The translations under genes and the position numbers were made by a program. Shown here one piece after another: positions 36,403-45,008 of a stretch of 64,000 nucleotides of DNA (position 1 is the first letter of the stretch; the number at the start of each line of letters is the position of its first letter). This DNA is from Anaerolineae bacterium (GTDB lineage: Bacteria > Chloroflexota > Anaerolineae > Promineifilales > Promineifilaceae), in contig JADLAX010000015.1 of assembly GCA_020848035.1 (NCBI GenBank), forward strand, positions 1-64,000, read 5' to 3'. A model generated the notes under the pieces. It did no database searches and was not told the origin of the DNA. It saw nothing but the letters and a program-made list of their open reading frames with translations.

Positions 36403-36729
36403 TTATAGGCTCAAAAGCAGGTAAACAACGTAGCCCTGGAATACAAGGCAGAAGCTCAGGAAAGCCCCTGTAAAGATTTGTGTTGGAAAGCGCATATTTT
36501 GTGAGAATGGCAGCCTCAAGGCAGCGATAACTACAAGTTCAATCACAAAAATTGAGCCAAGAATGTTGAAAAACAAATTGCTTTGAGTATCTGGGTGTAG
36601 ATTTTTGGAAAAATAATATAGGTAGTTGCTGCCAAGCATAAACGCAACCCCCCATAATCCACTTAGACCATAAACAAATCGGGGAATACGTTGGAAGTTT
36701 TCTTTGAGATTTTTCAAATAGTTGTTCAT
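36403..36729 (-). CDS. Small hypothetical membrane protein, 108 residues
   Basis: After a basic N-terminus (MNNYLKNLKENFQRIPR) there are three hydrophobic segments, the last at the extreme C-terminus. No family is recognised. It is the first of three small membrane genes in a patch of clearly lower GC content with no ACGGCCGT octamer, which suggests acquired DNA. Confidence 0.6.
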   Translation of the reverse strand: MNNYLKNLKENFQRIPRFVYGLSGLWGVAFMLGSNYLYYFSKNLHPDTQSNLFFNILGSIFVIELVVIAALRLPFSQNMRFPTQIFTGAFLSFCLVFQGYVVYLLLSL

Positions 36730-37021
36730 TTTAGGTATGGATAGAGCCCTAAAAGCGCGACGGATTCTTAGGGCAAATGTATACTGGTCTGCAAAGAAGT
36801 TTAGCTTGTTGCAGGCGTTGGTGTCAATCGAGTTTTATCACCAATTTACTTTGGTCGGTGGGTGATTTTAGTAGATGTCTGGGTGCCATACCCGCCTCGT
36901 TGTCTGAAGCGACACTCTCTTACCAAGCTGCCGATTGGCACAGGGAAAAAGCTAATAACACCCAAAGAGTCTGGTATGGTTACCAAAAATCCCAATTCGT
37001 TGAATCACCCTGCGGGTTTGT

Positions 37022-38011
37022 TTACTCGACAAAATCTTTGATGAAGGAGAAGATGAACCGCTCGGCTTCGTAGCGCCCCTGGACCACGTCCCACAGCCCC
37101 TTGGCCAGCGGAATGGAGATGTGCAGCTTTTCCGCCACGTAGAGCATGACTTTGAGCGTGTTGTACCCCTCCGGCAGCACGCCCATCTTCGCCTGAATTT
37201 CCTCGCGCGACAGGCCTTGTGCCAGCAGGACGCCCATGTGCCGGTTGTGGCTGTGTTCGCTGAGCGAGGTGGCCAGCAAATCCCCCATGCCGGAGAGGTA
37301 GAGGAAAGTTTCGATCTCCGCACCCATGGCCACGCCCATGCGGGCAATCTCCTCCATGGCGATGGTCAGGTAGACGGCGCGAAAGTTGATGCTGGGAATC
37401 TGTTTGCCGTCGAACAGCCCCAGGCCGATGGCATAGATATTTTTCAGGATGCCGCCCAGCTCTACACCGACCGCATCGTGGGAAAAGCGGGTGCGGAAAT
37501 GATCGTTGTCCAGCAGCTTGGCGACCTTGAGCAGGTGGTGACGGCCGTCACCGGCCAACACCACCACCGTGGGCATGCCGCGAGCAAATTCGTTGGCAAT
37601 GGAGGGGCCAGACAGCATCACCCGGGGGTGGTCGGGAAAGTTGGCCGTGAGCGTCTGAAAGGAGGTGAGGCCGGTTTTCTGGTCGATGCCTTTAGCCATG
37701 TTCACCAGCACGATGTCTGGGCTGATGGCTTCCCTTATGGGCAGCAGGGTGCTTTCAATAAAAGCGGAAGGAATGGCAATAAACACCACTTCACTGTGTT
37801 GGAAAACGGCCGTTAACTCATTCGTCGCGCGCAGTTGAAGGTGCAAGGGGACGTCGGCCAGGAAACGGCCGTTGCGGTGCGTCTCGTTGATTTCGTCCAC
37901 CACCGCCTGTTGATATTCCCAGCCCAGCACCTCGTGACCGTTTTGGGCAATTAAGTTGCCCACGGCCGTTCCCAAATTGCCTAACCCAATTAAACCAACC
38001 TTCATTGTCAT
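37022..38011 (-). CDS. gpsA: Glycerol-3-phosphate dehydrogenase, NAD(P)+
   Basis: A 329-residue enzyme that makes sn-glycerol 3-phosphate from dihydroxyacetone phosphate for phospholipid synthesis. It has the Rossmann motif GLIGLGNLGTAVGN, VNMAKGID, LSGPSIANEFARGMPT, the catalytic-lysine block GGILKNIYAIGLGLFDG, and SGMGDLLATSLSEHSHNRHMG. The start ATG overlaps the upstream stop (TAATG), so it is coupled to the alpha/beta hydrolase gene. The hydrolase may also act in lipid metabolism, but this is inference. Confidence 0.95.
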   Translation of the reverse strand: MTMKVGLIGLGNLGTAVGNLIAQNGHEVLGWEYQQAVVDEINETHRNGRFLADVPLHLQLRATNELTAVFQHSEVVFIAIPSAFIESTLLPIREAISPDIVLVNMAKGIDQKTGLTSFQTLTANFPDHPRVMLSGPSIANEFARGMPTVVVLAGDGRHHLLKVAKLLDNDHFRTRFSHDAVGVELGGILKNIYAIGLGLFDGKQIPSINFRAVYLTIAMEEIARMGVAMGAEIETFLYLSGMGDLLATSLSEHSHNRHMGVLLAQGLSREEIQAKMGVLPEGYNTLKVMLYVAEKLHISIPLAKGLWDVVQGRYEAERFIFSFIKDFVE

Positions 38012-38967
38012 TACTCCGGCAGATGCTGCTCAAAAAAGGCCGTGGCGATGGCCGGGTTGTCGATGAGATATTGGTAGCCATCGTAGCGGTCGGTGGCGTC
38101 TACCAGCAGGGGGCCGCTGGGGTTGGGCGTGGCGGCGGCCATTTGCTGCACGTCTGCGGGGCTGCCCCACGGGTCGCCGGTCCCCTGGATGTAGAGCACC
38201 GGGGTTTTGCCTGCCTGGGCTGCGGCCGTTCCGGGACGATATTCCTTAAACGGCCGTCCCCCCGCCTGCCGATACATCAATTCCGTGAGCGGCACGACGG
38301 CTTTGCTGAGCGGTCCCAACAGATGCGCGCCAAAGCGGTTGGCAAAATGCGCCGGTGATGTTGGCTGCACGGCAATCGCCGCCTGAATCTGGTTGGTCTG
38401 CGGCAGGGTGTACAACACCGCGTTGGCCCCCGCCGAAAAACCAATGACGCCGATTCGGTTGGGGGCGACTTCGGGACGGCCGTGTAAATAGGCCAGCGCC
38501 CCCAGCAAATCCTGCGACTCGGCCTCGCCAAACTGCATCGGCGGCTGGTGGCCGCTTTCGCCGTGGTTGCGGCTGTCGTACAGCAGTAGGCCAAAGCCAT
38601 CTTTATGTAAACTATAGGCCAGCCGCAGCAGATCGATTGGGGAAGCGGCCGTCAGGTTGGCCAGGGCGTCGGTGGCCGCTTCGCCCAGGCGGTTCCAGCC
38701 CCAGCCGTGAACCAGCACCAGCGTGGCACCGTGGCGGGGTGAACCGGCCGGAGCGGGCACAAACCAGCCGCTCAGCCGTACGCCGTCGGCGGCGGGGAAG
38801 GTGACCGATTCGTACGGCATGTCCAGGTCGGCGGGGGTGCCCCACAGCGGCTGGCGCAGGGGGCTGATGAGGCGTTTGGCAAAAACGGCCGCAATCGCGG
38901 CAATAAGTCCGGCAATAAATCCCGCTAAAATAAACAGCCAGCGCAGCACGCGGCGAAAAATATTCAT
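38011..38967 (-). CDS. Membrane-anchored alpha/beta hydrolase
   Basis: A 318-residue protein with one N-terminal membrane segment (about residues 8-30) and an alpha/beta-hydrolase domain: LVHGWGWNR as oxyanion region, the nucleophile elbow GFSAG, and later candidate Asp (GTGDPW) and His/Asp sites. The substrate is unknown. ATG 38967 follows AAGGAG with 7-base spacing; the longer upstream frame is repeat-derived. The gene ends in TAATG shared with gpsA. Confidence 0.85.
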   Translation of the reverse strand: MNIFRRVLRWLFILAGFIAGLIAAIAAVFAKRLISPLRQPLWGTPADLDMPYESVTFPAADGVRLSGWFVPAPAGSPRHGATLVLVHGWGWNRLGEAATDALANLTAASPIDLLRLAYSLHKDGFGLLLYDSRNHGESGHQPPMQFGEAESQDLLGALAYLHGRPEVAPNRIGVIGFSAGANAVLYTLPQTNQIQAAIAVQPTSPAHFANRFGAHLLGPLSKAVVPLTELMYRQAGGRPFKEYRPGTAAAQAGKTPVLYIQGTGDPWGSPADVQQMAAATPNPSGPLLVDATDRYDGYQYLIDNPAIATAFFEQHLPE

Positions 38968-39028
38968 TTCAAGCTCCTTCACATTTAAACTATTTTGGCT
39001 CTTTCGGAACTTCAGAAGGTTGACAGGC

Positions 39029-39089
39029 CGTGATGCGTGAAACGTGAAACGTGACAGAGGAGCCTCACGTTTCACGCTTCACGTTTCAT
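39029..39089. repeat. Period-7 inverted array of the GTGAAAC class
   Basis: Heptads CGTGATG, CGTGAAA, CGTGAAA, CGTGACA are followed by the complementary heptads TTCACGC, TTCACGT and similar. It lies upstream of the hydrolase-gpsA pair. Confidence 0.88.
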
Positions 39090-39216
39090 TCAATCCAACG
39101 AAAGTCCAAAAACCTGGTTTTCATTCGCTTTTCCAGGGCGGGATTATACCTGATCGTTATTGCCTCTGTAAGTCATTAGCGCTATCTTTGATCAAATTCC
39201 TTCTGGATAGAAAGTT

Positions 39217-40497
39217 ATGATTTCATCAACGAACGAACAGCAGTTAGAACTGGCGCGAATGGCCGCTCAAGACGGCCGTTTCTGGGATGCCGTTGATACC
39301 TACACTGAAATCCTGGCCAACACCGACCCCCAAACCAGCGATCCCGCCGTCAAAAATATCCGCCTCACCAGTCTGAAAGACCGTGGCGACCTGCTCAGCG
39401 AACTGGGTGAACAGGTGGCTGCCCTGGCTGCCTACGAGCAATATTACCTGGAAGCGGGCACCAGCCAGCACGCCGTCGAGGCGCTGGTGCTGATTGGCAA
39501 TCGGTCACGCGGGTTGGGGCAGTACGGCCGTTCCCGCACCGCTTGCCAGGAAGCCCTGGACCTGTCTATGGCCCTCAACTACACGCCGGGCCGGGCCAAA
39601 GCGCTGGCCGGGCTGGGTGGCACCCACCTGCTGGAAGGGGATGTAAACCTGGCCGCCAGCTACCTCAACCAGGCCAACGCCCTCTTCGAGCAGTTGAACG
39701 ACAGTCAAGGCCAGGCGCAGTCCAACAACCAGATTGGCATCGCTTACGCCACCACTGGCCACTTCCACAAAGCGATTCAGGCGTTTGAGAAAAGCTTGCA
39801 GCTGTCCCGCACCATGAAGCGGCGCAGCGGTCTGGTCTCGGTGTTGAACAACCTGGGCGAATGTTACCAGGTGCTGCACGCCACCGAACAAGCGTTGGCG
39901 TGCCATCGTGAAGGGCTGGCCCTGGCCGAAGCGGCGAACTTTCGCCTGCTGCAGGCCGATTTATGCCGCAACCTGGGGCTCGACCTGGCGCAGCAGCAGC
40001 AGTGGGATGAGAGCCAAACGTACTTGCAGCGTGCCCACGAGCTGGCGCAGGAAATTCAGGCGCCGGAGATTTATTTGCACACGCTTTATGCCCTGGCCCG
40101 CGTGGCCCTGACCCGCGAAGATCTCAGCGGGCAGGCGTATGCCCACGCCTTGCTGGCGGCCGCCGAGCCGCGCCAATCGCGCTGGCATCTGGCCAACGGT
40201 CTGCACGTCCTGGGCGGTTTTGCGCAGATGCAGGGCAACAGCGCCACCGCCGAAGAGCTGTGGCAGCGGGCTATCTTCCTGGCGCACGAGACGGAAAACC
40301 GGGTGCTGCTGTGGCAGCTGCACGCCGCCCTGGCCCAAATTGCCCGGCAGCCCAACCTGGCCGCCGTGCACAACCGCATTGCCGCCGAGGTTATTCAGCA
40401 AATTGTGGAACCGTTTACGGATGTGGCGTTAAAAGAGACGTTTTTAAGCTCCCCGGCGGTAACGGCCGTTTTCCACCAACTCCCCAAGGAAAGGTAA
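39217..40497 (+). CDS. TPR-repeat protein, function unknown
   Basis: A 426-residue soluble protein made almost wholly of TPR helices, for example SNNQIGIAYATTGHFHKAIQAFEKSL and LNNLGECYQVLHATEQALACHREGLALAEA. This layout is typical of the Rapsyn/MalT-like TPR12 class that binds protein partners. No catalytic or DNA-binding domain is visible. It stands alone on the plus strand between minus-strand genes, so its partner cannot be inferred. Confidence 0.8.
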   Translation: MISSTNEQQLELARMAAQDGRFWDAVDTYTEILANTDPQTSDPAVKNIRLTSLKDRGDLLSELGEQVAALAAYEQYYLEAGTSQHAVEALVLIGNRSRGLGQYGRSRTACQEALDLSMALNYTPGRAKALAGLGGTHLLEGDVNLAASYLNQANALFEQLNDSQGQAQSNNQIGIAYATTGHFHKAIQAFEKSLQLSRTMKRRSGLVSVLNNLGECYQVLHATEQALACHREGLALAEAANFRLLQADLCRNLGLDLAQQQQWDESQTYLQRAHELAQEIQAPEIYLHTLYALARVALTREDLSGQAYAHALLAAAEPRQSRWHLANGLHVLGGFAQMQGNSATAEELWQRAIFLAHETENRVLLWQLHAALAQIARQPNLAAVHNRIAAEVIQQIVEPFTDVALKETFLSSPAVTAVFHQLPKER

Positions 40498-40500
40498 TAA

Positions 40501-40596
40501 GTGGCAAGTTGCAAGTAAGCAGGTCAAACTTTTACCTGCCACCTGCCACCTGCCACCTGCCACCTGCCACCTGCCACCTGCCACCTGCCACCTGCA
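40501..40596. repeat. Tandem CACCTGC heptad array, about nine copies
   Basis: From 40534 the unit ACCTGCC repeats eight times exactly, then once in part. The preceding heptads GTGGCAA, GTTGCAA, GTAAGCA, GG carry the partly complementary GCAGGT. The array is far purer than the others, as if recently expanded. It lies between convergent genes. Confidence 0.93.
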
Positions 40597-40607
40597 ACGC
40601 GAAGCCT

Positions 40608-41459
40608 TCACTCCCCAACTCCCGCAAACAAATCCTTCTCGCGGTAACCCGGCGGCACGGGTGGTTCGGCACGGATGAAGGTATCGCGGGCCAGGAGCAT
40701 TTTTTGCACCGATTGGGGCAGCCAGCTAAACGCGCCACCGCCGCCCTGGCTGGCGTGGGCGGCGCTGGCGGCCACCTTGACGTCCCAGTAACGGCGATAA
40801 TCAATGAAGGCATTCAGCTGCCGCCGGTCAACGCCGACGCGGGTCATGTCGATGTCTTTGTTACGGCCGAATTTTGTCGGATCTTGCCCGCGCAGCTTAA
40901 AGAGGAAGACGAGAAGTTTGACCCAGGTGTTGGGAAAGGCGGTGTAGTAAAGCCGCTCAGGCTGGTACGGTGCCGGGCCAATTTCGGGGAACTTTTCTGG
41001 ATCGCCCGCGGCATAGAAGGCGGGCACGGTGATCTTCCAGCACTGGATGTGGTCGGGGTGAAAGTAGCCGCCCGTCTCGTCGTGGGTGATGATGACCTGC
41101 GGCCGTATTTCGCGAATGAGCTTAACCACCCGGCCGATGGCTTCTTGCAGATCGGCCTGGACAAAGGCGTCCGGGTGGTCATTGGCCGGGTCGCCAATGT
41201 AGCCGGAATCCCGGTAGCCCAGGTTGTGCAGCGTGGCGCCGAGGAGGGCAACGGCCGTTTCCAGCTCCTTTTCGCGCACCTCGGCCAGCTTTTCCCGCGC
41301 ATCTTCATACCCGCTGGCCACCGAGCCAGCCGCGCCGTCCGTGGCGATGGCGATGTGCACATCCACCCCCTCGGCGGCATATCGGGCAAAGGTGCCGCCC
41401 GGACCAAAAGACTCATCGTCGGGATGAGCCAGCACTGCAAGTAAGGTTCGTTTTGCCAT
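40608..41459 (-). CDS. PIG-L/LmbE-family N-acetylglucosamine deacetylase
   Basis: A 283-residue zinc hydrolase that begins MAKRTLLAVLAHPDDESFGPGG; AHPDDE holds the metal and catalytic residues. A later zinc His is in TGGYFHPDHIQCWKI. Family members deacetylate GlcNAc-linked compounds such as those of mycothiol or bacillithiol synthesis, or glycolipid precursors. The actual substrate is unknown. No other thiol-cofactor genes are nearby. Confidence 0.92.
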   Translation of the reverse strand: MAKRTLLAVLAHPDDESFGPGGTFARYAAEGVDVHIAIATDGAAGSVASGYEDAREKLAEVREKELETAVALLGATLHNLGYRDSGYIGDPANDHPDAFVQADLQEAIGRVVKLIREIRPQVIITHDETGGYFHPDHIQCWKITVPAFYAAGDPEKFPEIGPAPYQPERLYYTAFPNTWVKLLVFLFKLRGQDPTKFGRNKDIDMTRVGVDRRQLNAFIDYRRYWDVKVAASAAHASQGGGGAFSWLPQSVQKMLLARDTFIRAEPPVPPGYREKDLFAGVGE

Positions 41460-41467
41460 AAGTTTGA

Positions 41468-41543
41468 GTGAAAAGTGATAAGTAAAAAGTGATAAGTGAA
41501 AAGTTCCCCTACTTTTTACTTTTCACTTTTTACTGTTAACTTC
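41468..41543. repeat. Period-7 inverted array (AAGTGAT / ACTTTTT)
   Basis: Heptads AAGTGAT, AAGTAAA, AAGTGAT, AAGTGAA are followed by ACTTTTT, ACTTTTC, ACTTTTT, ACTGTTA. The halves are largely complementary. Confidence 0.85.
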
Positions 41544-42295
41544 TAGTCCGTGTGAAATGCCTGCATCATCGGCAGCAGGGGCACCAGGCGCACCGTTTGC
41601 AGCGGGTGGCGCGTGTTGGGCAGCACCAGCAGCTCGCCGTTGGGCAGGGCGCGGCTGAGGCGGAACGCCTCGGGCAGTGGCACCAGCTCATCCCGGTCGC
41701 CGACGCTGACCAGCACGGGCAGTTGGGCGTTTATGAGCTGGCGTTCCGCGATGCCTTTCTCCACCAGGCTGGCCGTAAGTTCGGCCGCCTGGCGGACCAG
41801 GGTGCGCCACTGCCGCCCGCCGTGGTCTTTCACCAGCTGATCGGCGTAGGTGGGCACTTTTTGGGCCATAATGTCCGGGTCGAGCTGCTGCTGCATCTTG
41901 GCCACGGCGTCGGCGGTCCAGTAGAACTTGGTGGCGTGCATGAGCAGGCTGGCCACACGGCGCGGCTGGCCCAGGGCCAGCATCAGACCCAGGTAACCGC
42001 CCAGGCTGTACCCGGCGATGTGCAGCCGTTCAACGTTCAGGTGGTCCAGCAGGCCAGAAATATCTTCGGCCATTTGGGTAACGTTGAGGCTGGGAGCGTT
42101 GTTTTGCGAACGGCCGTGTCCGCGCAAATCCACCAATATCAGTCGGTACTGCTCGGCAAGGGGCTTGAGAAACGGCCGCCATTGGCTGCTAATCGCCCCT
42201 AAAAGACCAGGGAGCAGCAGTAAATAAGGTTTGCTGCCGCTGCCGAACTGTTCAAAATTGATGTCAGAGCCATCAGGGGCTGTCCAGGTTGTCAT
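41543..42295 (-). CDS. Alpha/beta hydrolase
   Basis: A 250-residue soluble hydrolase of the lactonase/esterase type: LLLLPGLLGAISSQW, LVDLRGHGRSQNN, nucleophile elbow AGYSLGG, then VGDRDELVP (Asp) and NTRHPLQTV (His). The triad is complete. Similar proteins include MenH-like and 3-oxoadipate lactonase-like enzymes, but no pathway genes adjoin, so the substrate is open. It lies upstream of the deacetylase gene on the same strand. Confidence 0.88.
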   Translation of the reverse strand: MTTWTAPDGSDINFEQFGSGSKPYLLLLPGLLGAISSQWRPFLKPLAEQYRLILVDLRGHGRSQNNAPSLNVTQMAEDISGLLDHLNVERLHIAGYSLGGYLGLMLALGQPRRVASLLMHATKFYWTADAVAKMQQQLDPDIMAQKVPTYADQLVKDHGGRQWRTLVRQAAELTASLVEKGIAERQLINAQLPVLVSVGDRDELVPLPEAFRLSRALPNGELLVLPNTRHPLQTVRLVPLLPMMQAFHTD

Positions 42296-42316
42296 GATGT
42301 GTGTCCTCCTGAAAAG

Positions 42317-42395
42317 ACCCCCACCCTGGCCCTCCCCCTAGGAGGGGGAGGGAAGCTGACTCCCTCTCCCTGTGGGAGAGGGCTGGGGTGAGGGT
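42317..42395. repeat. 80-bp interspersed hairpin element, copy 2 (inverted)
   Basis: The reverse complement of this segment matches the element at 12248-12327 along its whole length with a few differences in the middle. It sits between the hydrolase gene and acpS. Confidence 0.85.
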
Positions 42396-42401
42396 AAAAT
42401 T

Positions 42402-42767
42402 TTAACTACCCAGCGCCACCACAAAGCCAATGGCGTGGGTGTCGGTGTGGGAGAGGCTGATGTCCCACTGAGTTAGCCCCTGGCTGGCGGCCAGGGCGCT
42501 GGCCCGGTTGTGCAGCACGAGTTGGGGCTTGCCACGGCCGTCGCACACCACCTCCACATCGGTCCAGCTGATGTCGCCAATGCCGGTGCCCAGAGCCTTG
42601 CCCACCGCTTCCTTAATGGCAAACCGACCGGCCAGGCTGGGGATACGGCCGTTACAATACGCAATCTCCTGCCCGGTAAAAAAGCGCTGCAAAAACCGGT
42701 CGCCGTGGCGCTGAATGCCCCGTTTAATGCGGGCTATTTCGATCATGTCTACACCAACGGCGAGCAT
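42402..42767 (-). CDS. acpS: Holo-[acyl-carrier-protein] synthase
   Basis: A 121-residue enzyme that moves 4'-phosphopantetheine from CoA to the acyl carrier protein. The two signature motifs are present: GVDMIEIARI near the N-terminus and GRFAIKEAVGKALGTG in the middle; WDISLSHTDTHAIGFVVA closes the fold. The gene starts 11 bases after the end of the upstream M16-like gene on the same strand. Confidence 0.95.
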   Translation of the reverse strand: MLAVGVDMIEIARIKRGIQRHGDRFLQRFFTGQEIAYCNGRIPSLAGRFAIKEAVGKALGTGIGDISWTDVEVVCDGRGKPQLVLHNRASALAASQGLTQWDISLSHTDTHAIGFVVALGS

Positions 42768-42778
42768 AATTACCCCAA

Positions 42779-44056
42779 TTACTCACTCTTCGGTCCAGCT
42801 ACGGCAATGCCCAATTTTTCCGTGCTCAGGTATTTTTGGGCGGCGGCCTGCACCCGCTCCGGGGTGATGGCCCGGACCAGGTCGGGATACTCCAGCAGAT
42901 AATCCAGCCCCCAATCGTACAGCTCCATGTCGGCCAGGACGCTGGCAATGCCGCTGTTGGTTTCCAGCCCGACGGGCAGCGAGCCGATGCGGTACGCCTG
43001 GCTGTCGGCCAGTTCGGCGACGGGCACGGGTTCGTTTTGGATGCGGGCAATTTCGTCCAGGATGCTGCTGGTGGCCTGCTCGACCTTGTCGGGGCTGACG
43101 CCTGCGGCGGCCGACCACGCCCCTGGGCCGAGGCCACCCTGCAGGCTGCTGTAGGCGTAGTAAGCCAGCCCCTGCGCCTCGCGCACGTTTTTGCCGATGC
43201 GCCCCATCATGCCAAAGACGCCCAGGACGGTGTTCATGATGCTGGCATCGAGGTAGTCGGGGGCGCTGCGCGGCGGGCCGGGACGGCCGAGGGCGATGTC
43301 GCTCTGGTATTTGTCGGGCATGACGTGGTGGTGGTAGAGACGGCCGTCTGGCATCACCAACTCTGGCAGGGCGGGCGTGGATTGCTGGTTTGGCTTGCCC
43401 CAATCGCCCAACACCTGGCTCACTTTGGCCACGGCCTGGGCCGGGGTCAACGCGCCCACCAGGCAGATGACCATGCCGCGCGGCCCGTAAAAATCGGTGT
43501 GAAAGCGCTGCACGTCGGCAGGGGTGAGGCTGGGCACAGTTTGCAGCGCGCCATTTTGGGAACGGCCGTAGGGATGGTTGGGGTAAATCAGCTGGCGAAA
43601 CGCCTCACTGGCCATCTGCTGCGTGTCGTTGGCCCGCATTTGCAGCCCGGTGATGATCTGCCCTTTGAGCTGGTTCAGCAGCGGTTCGGGGAAGACGGGC
43701 TGGCGCACCACGTCGGCCAGCAGGTTGAGCACCAGGTCGGCGTCTTCGGCCAGGGATTGGGCCGAGAAGGAAGTGAGGTGGTAGCCGCTGCTGAAGCCCA
43801 GCTCGGCACCCACCGCTTCCAGCTTTTCGTAGATGTCGTCGAAGGTGAACTGCTGGCTGCCGCGCATGAGGGAAACGGCCGTAAAGTTGGCCAATCCGCC
43901 CTGTTCCGGCACTTCCGCCAGCGCCCCGGCGCGCAAATACCCCTCAATCACCACCGATTGGGAGCCAGGCCGTTCATACACCAGCACCGTAATGCCGTTG
44001 GGCAGCGTTTCCCGGTGAATGGTGGCGCTGCTGGGATAGTTGTGAGAATCAGTCAT
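42779..44056 (-). CDS. M16-family peptidase homologue lacking the zinc motif
   Basis: A 425-residue protein with the two-lobe M16B layout. The N-lobe place where HxxEH should stand reads EQGGLANFTAVSLMRGS, so no zinc ligands are present. The C-lobe keeps the Arg...Tyr pair of non-catalytic subunits (NVREAQGLAYYAYSSLQ). In mitochondria and several bacteria an inactive M16 subunit pairs with an active one. The active partner here could be the gene at 46787. The start ATG 44056 begins MTDSHNYP. Confidence 0.9.
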   Translation of the reverse strand: MTDSHNYPSSATIHRETLPNGITVLVYERPGSQSVVIEGYLRAGALAEVPEQGGLANFTAVSLMRGSQQFTFDDIYEKLEAVGAELGFSSGYHLTSFSAQSLAEDADLVLNLLADVVRQPVFPEPLLNQLKGQIITGLQMRANDTQQMASEAFRQLIYPNHPYGRSQNGALQTVPSLTPADVQRFHTDFYGPRGMVICLVGALTPAQAVAKVSQVLGDWGKPNQQSTPALPELVMPDGRLYHHHVMPDKYQSDIALGRPGPPRSAPDYLDASIMNTVLGVFGMMGRIGKNVREAQGLAYYAYSSLQGGLGPGAWSAAAGVSPDKVEQATSSILDEIARIQNEPVPVAELADSQAYRIGSLPVGLETNSGIASVLADMELYDWGLDYLLEYPDLVRAITPERVQAAAQKYLSTEKLGIAVAGPKSE

Positions 44057-44059
44057 AGT

Positions 44060-44157
44060 TTTAGTTTGCTAGTTTGTTCGTGGCGAGTTTGCCAGTGGGC
44101 GAGTTTGCCAGTGAAAGCATTGCGTTACTCGCTGCTCGCCAACTCGCTACTCTCTGG
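44060..44157. repeat. Period-8 inverted array (GCGAGTTT / AACTCGCT)
   Basis: Octads such as GTTTGCTA, GTTTGTTC, TTTGCCAG, TGGGCGAG, TTTGCCAG are followed by TACTCGCT, GCTCGCCA, ACTCGCTA. The cores GCGAGT and ACTCGC are complementary. Confidence 0.8.
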
Positions 44158-44167
44158 ATGATAGCAT

Positions 44168-44863
44168 TCACGCCGTTCCCCACCAAATGCCGGTGCATTC
44201 CGGCAAAATAGTCATCCGGTTGGCCAGGATGCGGTCGGCCAGCTCGTCGCCGAAGAAGAAGCGGGTGAGGTGGGCGGCTTCTTCAGGGGATTGGAACTGG
44301 TAGTCGGTGCGAATCCAGGCGTGGTTGAGCTGGTAGGTTTGGGTCCACCAGTTGTACAGCTCGGCCAGGTAGTCGGTTGGCGGGGTGGGTTGTTCAAACC
44401 CGGTGCCCAGCGTTTCCAGCAGGATGAAGGTGCCGCCAGGCTTGAGAATGCGCTGCATTTCGGCAATCATTTGGCCCACTTCGTGCCGCCAGGTGTCGGG
44501 GAACCAGCCGCAGGCGTGGGCAAAGCTCCAGCCCTCGATGGCGATGTCGGCGCTGTGGTCGGGCAGGGGCAGGTGGGCGTTGTCGGCGTGGTGCAGCTGC
44601 CAGTTGTGCCAGCCGCCCGCCCGCAGCTTGCGCTCGGCGATGCTGAGCATGTGGGCGGAGCCATCGCAGGCGTCGATGTGGGCCACCAGCGGGGCCAGCA
44701 GGCAGGTGAGTCGCCCGGTGCCTGCGCCAAATTCGACGACGTTGGTGTGGGTGAACGGCCGTATCCGTTCCAGCGCGGGCAGCAAATTCCCCTGGTAATC
44801 TTCCGGGACAATCATTGCTTCGTACGCTTCGGCTTTGGTGGCGTAAATGGTTTTGAAATCCAT
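44168..44863 (-). CDS. Class I SAM-dependent methyltransferase
   Basis: A 231-residue methyltransferase. It has the SAM-binding motif I NVVEFGAGTGRLT, the acidic loop DACDGSAHML, and the later HADNAHLPLPDHSADIAIEGWSFAH and ILKPGGTFILLETLG. The core is of the UbiE/methyltransf_11 type. The C-terminal part does not point to a known substrate. It is flanked by repeat arrays on both sides and is probably transcribed alone. Confidence 0.88.
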   Translation of the reverse strand: MDFKTIYATKAEAYEAMIVPEDYQGNLLPALERIRPFTHTNVVEFGAGTGRLTCLLAPLVAHIDACDGSAHMLSIAERKLRAGGWHNWQLHHADNAHLPLPDHSADIAIEGWSFAHACGWFPDTWRHEVGQMIAEMQRILKPGGTFILLETLGTGFEQPTPPTDYLAELYNWWTQTYQLNHAWIRTDYQFQSPEEAAHLTRFFFGDELADRILANRMTILPECTGIWWGTA

Positions 44864-44866
44864 AGG

Positions 44867-44972
44867 TTGAGTAATTGGGTAATTAGCGGGCTTTTAGGAC
44901 CTCGTGGTGTTTGGCGTGAAACGTGATGCGTGAAACGAGATGCCTCACTGGTCACGTTTCACGTTTCATGGG
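44867..44972. repeat. Mixed period-8 and period-7 arrays
   Basis: A short GTAATTGG-type stretch (44867-44892) is followed by GTGAAAC heptads (CGTGAAA, CGTGATG, CGTGAAA, CGAGATG) and the complementary heptads TCACTGG, TCACGTT, TCACGTT, TCATGGG (about 44913-44972). Confidence 0.85.
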
Positions 44973-45008
44973 TTGTCAACTCCTTGAATTCCTAAAGAGC
45001 TCCTCTAT

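Noticed and set aside
36777..37073. A 98-codon open frame on the plus strand.
   Set aside because: It overlaps the end of gpsA, lacks a ribosome-binding site and has no protein-like pattern.
40534..40596. CRISPR-like or coding tandem repeat.
   Set aside because: The units are 7 bases with no spacers, and the reading frames through it match no protein.
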